From NCBI GenBank assembly GCA_031763025.1, contig JASSKH010000017.1, positions 10,654,626 to 10,718,625 of the forward strand: a stretch of DNA of 64,000 nucleotides, given 5' to 3'. The notes under the pieces were generated by a model that worked only from the letters and a program-made list of their open reading frames with translations, made no database searches and was not told the DNA's origin. The position numbers were made by a program, and so were the translations under genes. Shown here piece by piece: positions 1-10,750 of the stretch. Numbering within the stretch: position 1 is the first letter of the stretch; each line of letters begins with the position of its first letter. Source of the stretch: Macrocystis pyrifera (lineage: Eukaryota; Sar; Phaeophyceae; Laminariales; Laminariaceae).

Positions 1-440
1 CACGGAATACGTGAGGTCGAATACGGAAGACCCACTGTTGGTCCCAAGGGGCTGGTGGAAGGACAGGGTATCCGGGTGGGCAGCCGAGGTAGGAAGCGAG
101 ATGGGGCGTGTATAAGGGAAGCGATGAGGCAGACTGGGAACGCGACTTCTGAATGGGATTGGCTGTTGAGGTTGCCTGTCAGAGGGGGGGGGGCAGGTCA
201 GCCGCGTACGTCACCTAGAATGGGAGACGGGAGAGGGGGGGCAAAGGGACATGGACGAGGGGGGCCGTCACAGTTTCACCCACCTCTCCCGTGGGCGACA
301 CGGAATACTAATACACAGGCAATTTTCGTGAAGAGTAGTCCAAAACGCCAATGAATGAGCAAAGCAGGCGAAAAGCCAACGAGAACACAGGAACTCAAGT
401 CGTACGAGTACCAGAAAATTAAAACAAAAAAAAGCCGACA
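1..440. other. Unassigned G-rich sequence
   Basis: This stretch has purine- and G-rich runs such as those near 183-192 and 232-240. I see no protein family, no splice-ready exon and no repeat shared with the rest of the window. Open frames here are short and low in complexity. Confidence 0.4.
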
Positions 441-535
441 CATTATTATTTCACTCATCACTTGCACTTTCCAGGATAACTCATGAGAGGTTTCACCGTG
501 GTCACAGGTGTCGTCGCTTTCCCCCCTGGTACGTT
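441..535 (-). mobile_element. SINE 3' tail, 5'-truncated (family copy 4)
   Basis: The reverse complement reads GACGACACCTGTGACCACGG, followed by a segment like TGGAAAGTGCAAGTGATGA. Both match the 3' half of the complete SINE at 44.44-44.78 kb in the same order and spacing. The tRNA-like head is absent, as expected for a 5'-truncated retrotransposed copy. The A-rich end has decayed to an AATAATAATG-like tail. Confidence 0.7.
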
Positions 536-1369
536 GCTGTTGCTGTTGTTGTTCTTGTTGTCTTCGCATTCTTTGGTCTTTTCTACCCAGCTTCATCAGC
601 ACACGCATTGTCCGTCCTGATTCCTTATCCTGGAGAGATACCGACTCTGTGGTCCCAGACTGTGGGACAGAGGAAGACCAAAAAAACAAACAAATAATCT
701 CAAATTCAAGGGTCAAGCAAGTGAAGTGCCAACGTACCCGGTACGAGAACACAACAACACAAGCAAGACTAGAAAATAAGAACAAAAAGACAATTGAAAA
801 AAAACTTTGCAATGAAACAGAATACAAATGACGCAATGAGATCAGAAAGGATGCTAGATAGATAGCATACGTACTCAGGAAGGACAGATAGCTGCCGCGC
901 GGACGAAGCAACACGAAGGAGAAGAATGCACCAGCATACGGACGGCGGGGCGGGGGGAAGAAAACAAAAGTAGAGACAAAGCAAAAAGCAAGAAGGAAGG
1001 AAGAGAGAAGAGGGGAAAAAAGAGAGCATCGTACTTCAGACGGCGATAGTAACGTGGGTGCCCGTCTGACCTAGAAAATCGATTCGGGAACCTAGCCACA
1101 CCCTTTGCCGTCTTCTTCCTACTCTCGTCAATAGCGGTGCCAAGTGTCAGTACTGCCGCTATCGCGCGCCCCCCCCAATTGTACAACTCAACAAGAAACA
1201 AACAAAACCTGTTAGACTTCAAGACAAGAGCTAGTCGAACCGATTCCTAGCCACCCGATGTATCATTTTCGTTTCTGCATTCGTCGACAGCTGTATCGAG
1301 ACGGTTGCCCCCCGCCCCCACCGCCCCCACCTACGCCTCCCCCCCTCTCCTGGTCGCTACTCTTGGCTC
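536..1369. other. Low-complexity and unassigned sequence
   Basis: A TGTTGCTGTTGTTGT-type triplet run lies at about 533-565. A purine-rich stretch occupies about 760-1025, and a CCCCCGCCCCCACC-type C-rich tract lies at about 1309-1345. No gene is recognised. The C-rich tract directly follows the 3' end of the minus-strand LINE fragment. Confidence 0.4.
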
Positions 1370-2725
1370 CCTCAGCTGCGTGGAGCAGCCGGCTTCTCTG
1401 CGCCTCGTCCCTGTGCCACCTCGCAATGAAACAGTCCGCCGCTTCGACGACCCCCCGGTACCACTTCCCGTTCTTCTTAGCCGCCCTCGGCCATCACCGT
1501 CTCCACTCCGAACAGCAAAGGGGAGCTTTCCGTGGACCCCTCGGTGGCTTGAAAAACCCTGAGATCGTCTGCTAGACATTGGGCCCAGTTCGTTCCTGGT
1601 AGGTCTGCTTCTGGGTTCTTCCCACCAGCCATCGTCCCAAACATCACCCGGCGGGCCAGACGCTCATTGGTCGTCCGCTGTACGGCCCCCGCAAAGAAGA
1701 GGCGTTGTTTGCGGATGGTCGTCTCAGCGCTTTCGCAGTGTGCCTTTTTGAGGGCCTTGGCGTACGGCATGAGGTGATCAGTGCGTTGTCGGCGCTGGAA
1801 GCCAATGATCCGTGGACGGAGTTGGTGGTGTGCCGTTCGGAGCTCAGCGAAGTGTTCCTGGCCAAGCGTCCACGTCATGCACCCGTACAGCAGGGTCTGC
1901 ATCACCTCGGACTTTGACATGCGCAGGCACTGTTAGGGTGAACGGGGCATCCTCCATATCATACAGCTCCCGTTTGAACCGATTGTAGCATGCCCATGCG
2001 AGTCGGATCCGTCGTGTGATCTCTGGCATAATCTCAGCGCTTGCGACGACGAGACCACCCAGGTACAAGAACTGTATATTTTGTATATACCTCTGTCCTG
2101 CTGCTTCGATGACGAACGATGAGGTCTGGGGTGCTTGGTTCGGTGTCCGCAGCAGCATGGTCTCCGTTTCCTTTTCGGATACGGTGAGGCCTGCTGCTGC
2201 TTCGAATACGGTCATATTTCCGGTCATCACAATCGCAAGACCTTCCGTCGACTCAGACCCAATGTCTGCATCACCCGCGTACAACATACTCCATACTGTC
2301 CTCCGTACAGAAGCTAGTGGATCAACCTTCACCCCGTCCTCCCCGAGGCCCTCCTCGAAGTGAACCAAGTCCTTCACAATATCTGGGTCTTCACTGAAGC
2401 GTACCGGCACGACGTGTATCACAGCAGCGAAGAAGATATTGAACAGAAGCGGTGACAACACACATCCCTTCTGCAGCCCCTGAGTGATGTCAAACCATTC
2501 TGAGTGTTTGCCGTCGTCCGTACGCACGCGATCCTGCATGCCTTCGTGGAACTGGCGGACAACGGGTATCTTCTCTGGTACGCCGAAGAGTGCGAGCACC
2601 ACCCACAACAAAGCAGTTCTCGGTCGACGGAGTCGTACTATGTTTTGTGCAGATCGATGAAGCACATGTATGTACAGGGGAATGTTTCTAGCTCTTCCGA
2701 GTTCTTGCAGTCGGCGGACGACGTG
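1370..2725 (-). mobile_element. Non-LTR retrotransposon (LINE family 1), 5'-truncated, dead RT fragment
   Basis: The minus strand encodes most of a LINE reverse transcriptase and its C-terminal region. It starts inside the fingers region ([10 protein letters not shown], then MCFIDLHKT and YDSVDREL). It passes [17 protein letters not shown] and a degenerate catalytic box, YAGDAD, where YADDAG-type boxes are normal. The C-terminal part includes [10 protein letters not shown], a HHQL segment and NWAQCLADDLRVFQATEGST. Several frameshifts break it, for example near 2675, 1925 and 1485, and there is an in-frame stop after LHKT. The endonuclease is missing. A second copy of the same family lies at 55.4-58.7 kb and small scraps lie at 6.3 and 41.0 kb. 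Confidence 0.85.
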
Positions 2726-2746
2726 CCTTTAATAATATCGCGCAAA

Positions 2747-2888
2747 GGGTTCAGCATTCCCGGTGTTGGTCGATTTTTCATCGAATTTTGCTCACTCACG
2801 CTTTCGCGCTTTCGGCTAATCAATTTTTGTAAGAAAAAGTCCTCACGACTATGCACTCGGTGAGACTTGAACCCACGAAATTGATCTT
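2747..2888 (-). mobile_element. SINE 5' half (family copy 3), abutting a LINE
   Basis: The reverse complement contains AAGATCAATTTCGTGGGTTC, the box-B-like GGTTCAAGTCTCACCGAGTG, AAAATTCGATGAAAAATCGA and GGGAATGCTGAACCC. These match the head and middle of the SINE at 44.44 kb in order. The first 35 bases of the head are replaced by half of a MITE. The 3' half is lost where the LINE RT fragment begins in the same orientation. Confidence 0.8.
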
Positions 2889-2920
2889 ACTACGGGGGAC
2901 CATATTAAATAGGACCTACG
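2889..2920 (+). repeat. Half of a TA-MITE (copy 5, one inverted repeat only)
   Basis: The sequence CTACGGGGGACCATATTAAA followed by TAGGACCTA matches the terminal inverted repeat of the MITE copies at 37.5, 41.9, 43.2 and 50.9 kb. No partner arm occurs within the next 150 bases, so this is a broken copy. It sits exactly where the tRNA-like head of the neighbouring SINE should be. Confidence 0.65.
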
Positions 2921-3330
2921 GATGGAGTATATTTGGTTCGATTTTTGGACGACCTGGGACCGATCAAGCTTCCTCTTTTTCCGGCGCGCTACACGACTTT
3001 GACGAGACCTGTACGAGGTTCTTGGTGTCTGCAAATACACTTGGCTAGCGCGTTTGCACGGGCGGTCCAGCATAGCGTAGATGAATCTCGAGGTGCCGCC
3101 GTGGGTAGCTGACTTCCGCTTCTGGACTGCACTCGATATTTATCTTTTTGTGGTTTTCGTGGACTTTGGGAGGTGGTGTTTTTCTGTTCGGTGTGTTTCT
3201 GGTTTGTTTGTTTGTTTGTTTTTGGGCTGGGTTGGGTTGGGGATGTGTTTTTGCGTATTTTGTCCTGCCTAACCCCCCCCCCCGTGTCGGGGCTGGTCTG
3301 GGTGATCGGCCGCTCATTTGCGGCCCAGGA
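2921..3330. other. Unassigned, T/G-rich flank of the foldback element
   Basis: This flank contains TTTG microrepeats near 3205-3225 and a C run near 3270-3280. No gene or shared repeat is recognised. Long open frames on both strands come from skewed base composition. Confidence 0.4.
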
Positions 3331-4201
3331 CGCGTTTTCAGACTTGTGGGCTGGGTTCAGGTGGTTCTTGCCGTCTTCCGTGTTGTTTTTCTTTTCGTTT
3401 CCGTATTCACGTTTCGCTTTTCCATGCATCTTCCTCGCCCCCACCCCCTCCGTGCGGGCGGCATGGCGATGGCTTTCATTGATGATTTCTTCCGGCCCCT
3501 TAAGGCTAGGTCTTCCTTTCATTTTTTTTACGTACTTTGCCGGCTTCGCTGTCTTGCCGTTTAGAGATGTTGGGGCGGGTTTTGAGGAGCCGCATCTTCG
3601 ACTCATGTTCTAGTTCGTGGAATCGGGGTTTCCATGAACTAGAGCATGAGTCGAAGATGCGCCTCTTCAAAGCCCACTAGGGTTGCCTGGAGATCGCTGC
3701 GTCCAGGTTTGTCCGACGTGCTCCGGCCCGGAGCAGACGCAGCTGGCTCCACGGGCTGGCTGGGTACGCGCTCAGCGGAGCGAGGTATACCAGGTGGCTT
3801 GGACGGCAACAAAAGAGCTCCCGTCCTCGAGTTAACGGGCGCTACCAGCAAGAGGCAAGTGGTTGCCGCATCTTCGACTCATGTTCTAGTTCATGGAAAC
3901 CCCGATTCCACGAACTAGAACATAGGTCCAAGATGCGGCTCCTCAAAACCCATTCCCACACCTCTGAACGGCAAGGCAACGAAGCCGGCAAAGTACGTAA
4001 AAAACATGAAGGGAAGACCTAGCCTTAAGGGGCCGGAAGAAATCGTCAATGAAAGCCATCGCCATGCCGCCCGCACGGGGGGGGGGGGGGTAGGTGAGGA
4101 AAATGCATGGAAAAGCGAAACGTGAACACGTAAACGAAAAGGAAAATAACACGGAAGACGGCAAGAACCACCTAAACCCAGCCCACAACTCTGAAAACGC
4201 G
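3331..4201. mobile_element. Foldback-type element with arms of about 330 bp
   Basis: The left arm (about 3331-3664) and right arm (about 3868-4201) are near-perfect reverse complements. The outer ends read CGCGTTTTCAGA on the left and TCTGAAAACGCG on the right. Each arm ends internally in its own hairpin (3593-3664 and 3868-3938) built on CATGTTCTAGTTC and its complement. About 200 bp of unique, GC-richer sequence lies between the arms. No transposase frame is present, so this is a non-autonomous foldback or long-inverted-repeat DNA element. The superfamily cannot be named from the ends. Confidence 0.75.
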
Positions 4202-6312
4202 GTACTCGTTGGTACTCATGTGTGTTGCTTGCTTAGAGATAGAATAAGAGCAGTTTTATTCCTTTTGTGCACCCGGAGACTGAGACCAAGCTCGTGGGTC
4301 TCTGGAAAACCCCTGGTGTTCCACCTAGGATACGCCTTCCAAGTACTACAAATACGTTTCCAGTGCTGAACGCAGGTAATTACTGGGGTTTCAACCTCAT
4401 ACAAAGCAGTAATTGGATGCGGACCATGCACGCAAGGCCACTGACCGGAGGTCTGTCTCTGGTGGAGTAATTTTGTGCGCTGATGTCTGTTTATCGCTTT
4501 GTTCTAGGATGTAGATGTCTGGGGTATGTGTCTAACCGGGAGTTTGAGATTAACACGCACGGTCGGCAGAGCAGCATGCCGATTTTCTCATCAAACCGTT
4601 GCACGCTGAAGCGTTTCGTTTTGGCCGTGACTTTGTGATGAGCCTGTGGTTATTTATTTCGCTAATTTGTTTTTCCGAGGATTTGGGGCATTTGGTTTTG
4701 TGAGATACGAGTAGGAATTTCGACATGCATGTAATGTTTCTGGGAGATACTGGAAGAATTGACGTATGACTTGAAGAGTTCTTTTGGGACTCATGGAGAA
4801 TGGGTTGGGGAGGTAACAATACGTTGGGTAAGATTATTAGGTCAGTAGAGTATGCCGATGGTCTTGACGAATCGTGTCGTATATTTTGGGTATTGGTTGA
4901 TTGCACACGACGTACAGGCGAACCCATCACTGATACCTAAAGTACTTTTGTAGTAAGAGGCAGTAGTTTCTTCTCTTCTTTGTGTGCTTCCGAGGTGAGT
5001 GCTTAGCAGGGGGACTGCTATAGTTCGATTTTAGTTGTTCTATATCAGAGACAGGCGTTGTTTTGCTTTTGCGGAGTATGCAACAGGTGGGGGCGATGTT
5101 ATCGGGCGGTACGCTATTTGTGTGAAAGCGGTGGTATTGGTTTTGTTTGAAGGTTTTACCAGCATACCCACGTTTGTTGGATTTATTCCATTCCCGTAGC
5201 TACTGTCTCGCTGTATACTGAAGTTAACTTGGATTGCCGTTTTACCTTGGCAATTATTCATGATGGAAGTAGGGATTACGGTCTTACATTGGCAATTCTT
5301 CGTGTTGGAATTTGGGATTGCCTTTTAGTCAATTATTTATTATATAATTTGGGACTTGCCATGTTGTCTGGATTACGTGATTATAGCTGTTCGAGACCTG
5401 TCGTATCTCTCACACAGAATAGGGGGGCTGTTTGTGATACGCTGTACTCGATGCTGGTCTGGAGATATCTGGCGGTTTCATATATATTCTGGGGTTTCGT
5501 ACTATGTGTCTTGGCATTATTTGATATGCCTGAATCTTCTGGGATGTGGATATGGCTCGCCTTGCGAGGCAGTCGTGATGCTAAGATCTGACCCGGGGTT
5601 TGATGATCGTTATATATGAGAGGGTAGAGCGTGACAAAAAGGTACGGCTTACTCCAGTGTGGTTTATGTGGCGAGACCTCTGACGTGAAAGTATTAGGCC
5701 GCCTGGTATGTATTGGAGCCTTCGACAATCAGATACTGTGCTTCTGTATGGGGTGTATTTCGGTGTGGTGTAATACATCTACCTTTCATCCTCGACGACC
5801 ATGGTGTAGACCACGCGTGCAACAAGTGGACGATTCCGACAGCTTCTCGTACAAAAACTCTCTATTTTCGGTTCTTTTAAACAACCCAAGCGTATATCCT
5901 TATCACTGGTTGTCATCTTTCATCTGCGAGTGTCGTGTTCGAGACACATCATCATCAATCACATTCCATCAGGTTCTGAGCCTCGCGAGTACACCATCAA
6001 CCGACGCTCGTCAAGCACGTCGAGGTCATCACAGAGAGAAGACAACTGTCACGCCATCAGGTGTGAAGCAATAAGTAAGCACTCTGGCTCACCCGTTCTC
6101 AAGCGAGAAGCAACTACACGATAGCTCTATCGCTACCACGCGATAAGCTACGTACCTGCTGTTATGTTATCAAGCAAGAAAACAAGTGATCGTACGTGCT
6201 ATCAATAGTACAAGAAAATAAGGCCGCTATCAAGCGCAAAGAACTTTCTTCAAGGCAAGGAAGTAACGACGAGACAACCAACAGCTGCTGCTTTATAGAT
6301 ATCATTGGAGAC
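4202..6312. other. Unassigned AT-richer stretch with a weak tandem repeat
   Basis: No protein family is recognisable. At 5228-5370 there is a decayed repeat of about 45 bp built on TTGGCAATT and a GGGATT/TTGGGA motif, in about three units. The base composition is AT-richer than the neighbouring DIRS-like elements. Nothing else stands out. Confidence 0.4.
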
Positions 6313-6390
6313 TCCGAATCAGTTCTACTGCGAGGCTGAAGGGATACTCCCCGAGGAACAGTGCGGCTTTCGCCCAGCACGATCAATAGG
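6313..6390 (+). mobile_element. LINE family 1 scrap (RT fingers)
   Basis: One frame reads YCEAEGILPEEQCGFRPARS, the conserved entry into the reverse transcriptase domain of LINE family 1. The copy at 56.7 kb has the equivalent EEQQCGFRPPQST. Homology stops abruptly on both sides after about 26 codons, so this is a tiny broken relic on the plus strand. Confidence 0.7.
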
Positions 6391-6900
6391 CCTTAAAATC
6401 AACAAAAAAAAATATAGACTGGAACAACGTATTTCTTAGTTTGAAAACCAACTAATTTCAAACGCCTGCCGGGTTTCCGAAAACGCCAGTGAACTGATTT
6501 TTGTTCGTCCGGTGTCCACCTCTACTGGTGGAATGTCTGTTCGTACTGGTAAACGCAAACGCGCGGACTGGAAGGGTGCGGTGCCAGCAGGGTGATTGTA
6601 CGGACGTAATGAGTCCAACAGTCACGGCAAACGCTTGCTGGGATTCGCTTCAGATGACAACTTCGCTCTCACAAACACCGTTTTCGCACACATACGGGTG
6701 GAATATTCTCAGTTTGTAAAACTGAGTCTCAGCTGCGGTAATTGCAAACTTGTCTGCCTGTCTGTCTGTCCGCATGGCTTAAAATTTCGAACACGTTCCA
6801 ATGGTCAATATACAAGATCGTTACATATGATATTCGTACGACGTATTCGACCCTTACGGACCTTAAATACTGAAACATATCATATCACCAGCCAAATTTA
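6391..6900. other. Unassigned sequence
   Basis: I see no gene, shared repeat or strong structure between the LINE scrap and the following ACCAT-rich tract. Confidence 0.4.
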
Positions 6901-6904
6901 ACCA

Positions 6905-7020
6905 TATAATATATCCACAACACCGTACCATCATACCATCATACCATACATACCACAATATCAAACCGTACCATTATACCAATACCACCACCAACCAACA
7001 TATCATATCATATCCCATAC
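6905..7020 (+). repeat. ACCAT-type simple repeat tract
   Basis: The sequence is dominated by ACCATCATACCATACATACC-like words and variants. This is a degenerate simple repeat. Confidence 0.6.
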
Positions 7021-7064
7021 CGGGGTTTTTCCATATATATAGTATATCTGACCGTGTACTATCA

Positions 7065-7310
7065 TATCACATCAAGTACACAAGAGCATAATTCCACATA
7101 GTAAATCAAGCCGTACACCTTATCGCATCAAGTACACAAGAACATACGTTGAAGGCGCAAGGTGATGAGGTGATAAGTAAGGTGAAGCTTCAAGCACCAT
7201 ATCACATCGAGTACACTAGAGCATACGTTGAAATTGCAAGGTGATAAGGAGATAAGTGAGGTGATGGTGTAAGGTGGTGAGGGGATATATAAGGAGGTGA
7301 AGGTGTAAGG
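7065..7310 (+). repeat. Tandem repeat of about 76 bp plus AAGGTGATGAGGTGA tract
   Basis: The unit CACATCAAGTACACAAGAGC, or a close variant, starts near 7068, 7124 and 7200. The last two are followed by a matching CATACGTTGAA and GCAAGGTGATAAGG. The array then breaks up into short GGTGATAAG repeats up to about 7310. Confidence 0.6.
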
Positions 7311-7740
7311 GGAGAGCGATGGCACCAGGGAGGAGCAGCAGTCGGAACGGCAACAGCAGCCCCAGCATCCACGTCTGCAACAAAAGCAGGAGGACCAAGT
7401 GGATCCGATAAGCGCTTGAAACTATCACCCCGAAGAACAGCAGCAACAGTAGGGCCAGGTGCGTCTGCTAAGCTCTTGCGACACGGACGCTGGAGGGCGA
7501 TGGGATTGAGGTGTGGAAGGTTTCCCTCTTGTTGCAACAGATTGTAACAGGTTTCGTTGGCCTGCCCCCGATGCTCGTGATGCGAATCGCTGTTCACTGC
7601 TGTTCACTGTTTATTACAAGTACTCTGTTGTTGGCTTGCGTTGACTGCCTGCATATGAGCGAGTACGAGCAGTACTTTAGAGCAGTCTAAGTTGTGGTGG
7701 AGGTAAATGCATACGCGTACCAGGTACCAGGTATCAAGTA
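7311..7740. other. Unassigned sequence
   Basis: The start is rich in CAGCAG-like words, with CAACAGCAGCC and AACAGCAGCAACAG. No gene is recognised. Confidence 0.35.
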
Positions 7741-7955
7741 GGTATCATGAAGGTTGCGAAGATACGGACGGAGTTACCGGGTAGAAAGAACGGTTTAACG
7801 TGAAGAACACGGTTGGAGTGCTCGTTAGATATCGTACTGCTGTACGCCTGACGGGTAGCATAATGGTTGAGCAGATACGGACGGAGGTACCGGGTAGAAA
7901 TAACCGTTTGAAGAACACGGTTGGAATGCTGGTTAGATATCATACTGCTGTGCAA
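7741..7955 (+). repeat. Two-copy tandem repeat, period about 115 bp
   Basis: The words AGATACGGACGGAG, TACCGGGTAGAAA, GAAGAACACGGTTGGA and TTAGATATCATACTGCTGT recur in order in both halves, starting near 7758 and 7872. Small indels separate the copies, so the duplication is old. Confidence 0.7.
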
Positions 7956-8489
7956 TTCCTACTGAATAATTAAGTTTCCAAACACATGAAGAGGAGCAAA
8001 CCCGACTACTGACCATTCCCACTCTAGTTGCAAGAGAAACTACACGAAAGTATTAGTAGTAATCATACTAACTAATTAACGTTTCTTCAATACCTGGCCA
8101 TTTTGCTTCTGCGCGACTGTGTCCATCAAAGTAAGGACCGCTGAATATAGTATACGGATAATAACAAGCCAACCAAGGTACAGAGCACAAAGCAACTTCC
8201 AGGTAGCCGCAGCAGGTTGGTGTTCGAGTAGAACATCTGGATTCAAGTATGAATATATGCATTATCTACTGTGCTCCGTCCCAGGTACACCTGACTGTGA
8301 GCATGATGGTTGATAGATTGTAGCCGGTTGATATGCGTCAGGTTTCGCGGGGTGTCATACTAAGCCGTCTTTCTACCCGTCGGCATCCAGCCTAACCAGT
8401 GTCCGTGCCGATTTTTCAATCCTAGAGTGATACAAGTTCTTTGGTCGCAAAACTACGCCACAGAGATACTACATTGTTACGTATGGAGC
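7956..8489. other. Unassigned sequence
   Basis: No coding feature or shared repeat is seen between the 115-bp repeat and the inverted-repeat element that begins near 8490. Confidence 0.35.
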
Positions 8490-9305
8490 AAGGGCCCATC
8501 TTAACGAGAAACTTTTTTATGATACTCCGCCAATACTTTTTCGTTTGATTCGATTTTCATCTGATTGGTCGAAAAGTGAATCATCAATCAGGCATTTTGA
8601 CATTCGATTCGAATGAAACGAATAAAAACGAATTCGACAACAAGTCTTTAGGGACTTCTTTTGCTCTCCGTGATCATTCGATTCGGGGAGTTTGTCCAGC
8701 TCGACGTAGCATGATCCTGCAACCGAAGAAAGCCACGCAAACTTGAGGCGTGTTGTCGACCGCTTCACAGGTGAGATCCACCATTCCCTAGAGACAGGGC
8801 CACCAGAGCAGCCGCAGCGCGAGGTCTAACGGCCCCTAGCACAGAGTAGACCATCCGCGGCGCCTCCAAACTTCACAAGACCGTCGCAAACCCAGCTTTT
8901 CATCCCTCTTTGCCTCGCAAACCACACGAGCACCGACCAGGTCACGAATTTGCTCAGACGTTCGATCGCTGTATCCCCGGCGCTGCCTCCTGCGTGGGGC
9001 TTCGGGGCTGCGCCAGCCACCCAAGACGTCCCAAGAGCGATAGCCTCTTCGGCGGTGCTGGCAGAAACAATGGGCTGCTGACCGCGGCGCCCTGGGGAGG
9101 ACGCGGGCCGTTGCTCGCCTCGTTGGTTGGCCTCTGGTGTTCGTTGACCCTTGTGCGCTATTCGTTTTTTTTTTACTACGCTATTCCTCGATTGGACCCA
9201 AAGGTTACTTTTCACGAAATTCCATTCCATTCCATTCAAATCAAATCAAATTATTTTTTTTCTATTCGATTGTCATGAGAAAGGTTTCTCGTTAAGACGG
9301 GTCTA
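8490..9305. mobile_element. Non-autonomous inverted-repeat DNA element, about 0.8 kb
   Basis: The left end reads CCCATCTTAACGAGAAACTT and then TTTTATGA. The reverse complement of the right end (9275-9304) reads CCCGTCTTAACGAGAAACCT and then TTCTCATGA. This gives an imperfect terminal inverted repeat of about 28 bp. The interior has no transposase frame; it has ATTCGATT-rich subterminal sequence on both sides and a GC-rich core. I could not identify a clear target-site duplication, so the superfamily stays open. Confidence 0.6.
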
Positions 9306-9419
9306 CCCTAACCCTTCGCAAACGAAAGAGGGAACACGAAAGAAGCAAAAAAACAAAAAAAACGAACCAAACAAATAAAAAGAGAAAAATTACAAGGAAA
9401 GAGAAAAGGAAAAACTGCG

Positions 9420-10230
9420 ACACACTTCTTTACTTATTTCCTTGTGAACCATCTCTGTAACCCATTTGAACGACTGTCTTCTCTTTCTGGTGCATCTACG
9501 TTCGCCTCTGCTCACTCGTTGAATTAATTCTGGAAATATGCGTCGAACTCTCCGTTGGCTGTAGCTCCTAGTGCTGTGCACGGTATTATTGCTCTACTAG
9601 ACACGGACTTTACCGTTCTGCGCTCGAAAGGTAACTATTCCCGTGTCTACTGCTCTTGCTGTTTTGCCCAGTATCCCTTTCATCCCTACCCACATCTGCC
9701 TCATCTCGCCCTCGGAGTGTTCCTTCGTTTAACTTTTTGCCTGGTACCAGGTATGTATTTTACGAATCCCTTTCTCGCTTTTACCTGCCATCTCTATACT
9801 TTTTCTTCCTACAGTAACTATACATGTTAGACCCACGCTGCCATAGTTTTCGTCGATTCATATGTTGCGTGTGTCTGTCCCCTTACTCTTGTAGCCACCT
9901 TTTTTACTTCGTCACCCCTCCATTTTACTGCTCTGTTGCACACTACCAACTTCTTCCCTATTACCTTACTTGCTGTGGTCTCGACCAATTGCTCCCATCC
10001 TTCTATCACCCTAGCTCCAGCAGTATCCCTACCCATGTCGTTATTAGTTTTAGTCAATGTTGCCAGCAGCTCAGAAATTTGCTCTTCATTTTCGGCCGCC
10101 CCCCCCCATTTCTTTTACTTCTAACTTATTTGTTCTTCATCTGTACAATGTCTTGCTTTGCCTATGTTTGATAACTCTCGTCTGCTGACTGTCCATATTA
10201 GACATTGGTCCGTAGTTCCTACGTCCGCTG
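9420..10230 (-). mobile_element. Non-LTR retrotransposon (LINE family 2) fragment, linker between endonuclease and RT
   Basis: The minus strand, read across several frames, gives a degraded LINE ORF2. It starts with VGTTDQCLIWT (end of an endonuclease domain). Next comes WEQLVETTASKVIGKKL and NRAVKWRGDEVKKV, the usual WW(N/D)xEVK linker motif, then THATYESTKTMAAW. After that come GKQQEQ-like and AEANVDAPER-like segments. RT catalytic motifs are not reached. It is a different LINE family from family 1. The opposite strand is only pyrimidine-rich noise. Directly upstream in LINE orientation lies the 3' end of DIRS-like copy A, which may have split this LINE. Confidence 0.65.
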
Positions 10231-10432
10231 CGCATACATGTAATTTGGTTTCCTTACTATTAATACTTCTATTTTCTAGTGGGGGTGGGGGGGGTGGCGG
10301 TATGACCGGCCCCTCGTCTGGTATTTCCCCCCGCGTTGAGTAGACTGGCGTAACACGTACTCTGCGCGGGGATAGTATCCATAAATGATCTGAGTATACA
10401 AGCATAAGAATACTAATCCTACTGCCGGGTGG

Positions 10433-10603
10433 GTGGCATGGTCTCACGAAAGGTTGCGACCAACTCTGCTCCCGAGGTTTCGGGAGCGAAAAGAAGAAGT
10501 GACCTCGTTGCGATACACAAATTCCGAGACATTTCGATATCATCTATGGTTCCATCATTTGTGCCAACTTTTGAGCCCATCGACTAGATCGCCATTTTAC
10601 TCT
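10433..10603 (-). repeat. Terminal/leader repeat of DIRS-like copy A (3' copy)
   Basis: The plus strand carries GAGGTTTCGGGAGCGAAAAG, CTCGTTGCGATACA, TTTCGATATCATC and GAGCCCATCGA in the same order as at 15.35-15.53 kb. The repeat extends to a point matching the start of the gag frame (an ATGCC on the minus strand near 10436). Confidence 0.7.
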
Positions 10604-10750
10604 TGTACTCTGTCTCTCTACCGTGGATCATTTGATGTAAGTATTGGATTGGATGAGGCCTCCTGCGCCGGCCTGTGGTCTCGCCCATACTTCGTTGCAA
10701 CTCTTTTGATTGTATTTGTACTTGACCACTGGCCCGGGGTCTGAGTTGTC

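Noticed and set aside
276-914. 212-codon minus-strand frame as a membrane protein gene
   Set aside because: Phe/Leu/Ser-rich translation of low-complexity DNA. Part of it (ESDDTCDHGE...) is simply the SINE tail, and no splice or domain evidence exists.
3148-3613. Hydrophobic plus-strand frames as a transporter
   Set aside because: They come from T/G-rich DNA and run into the foldback arm; the same arm in reverse gives mirror frames at 3943-4188.
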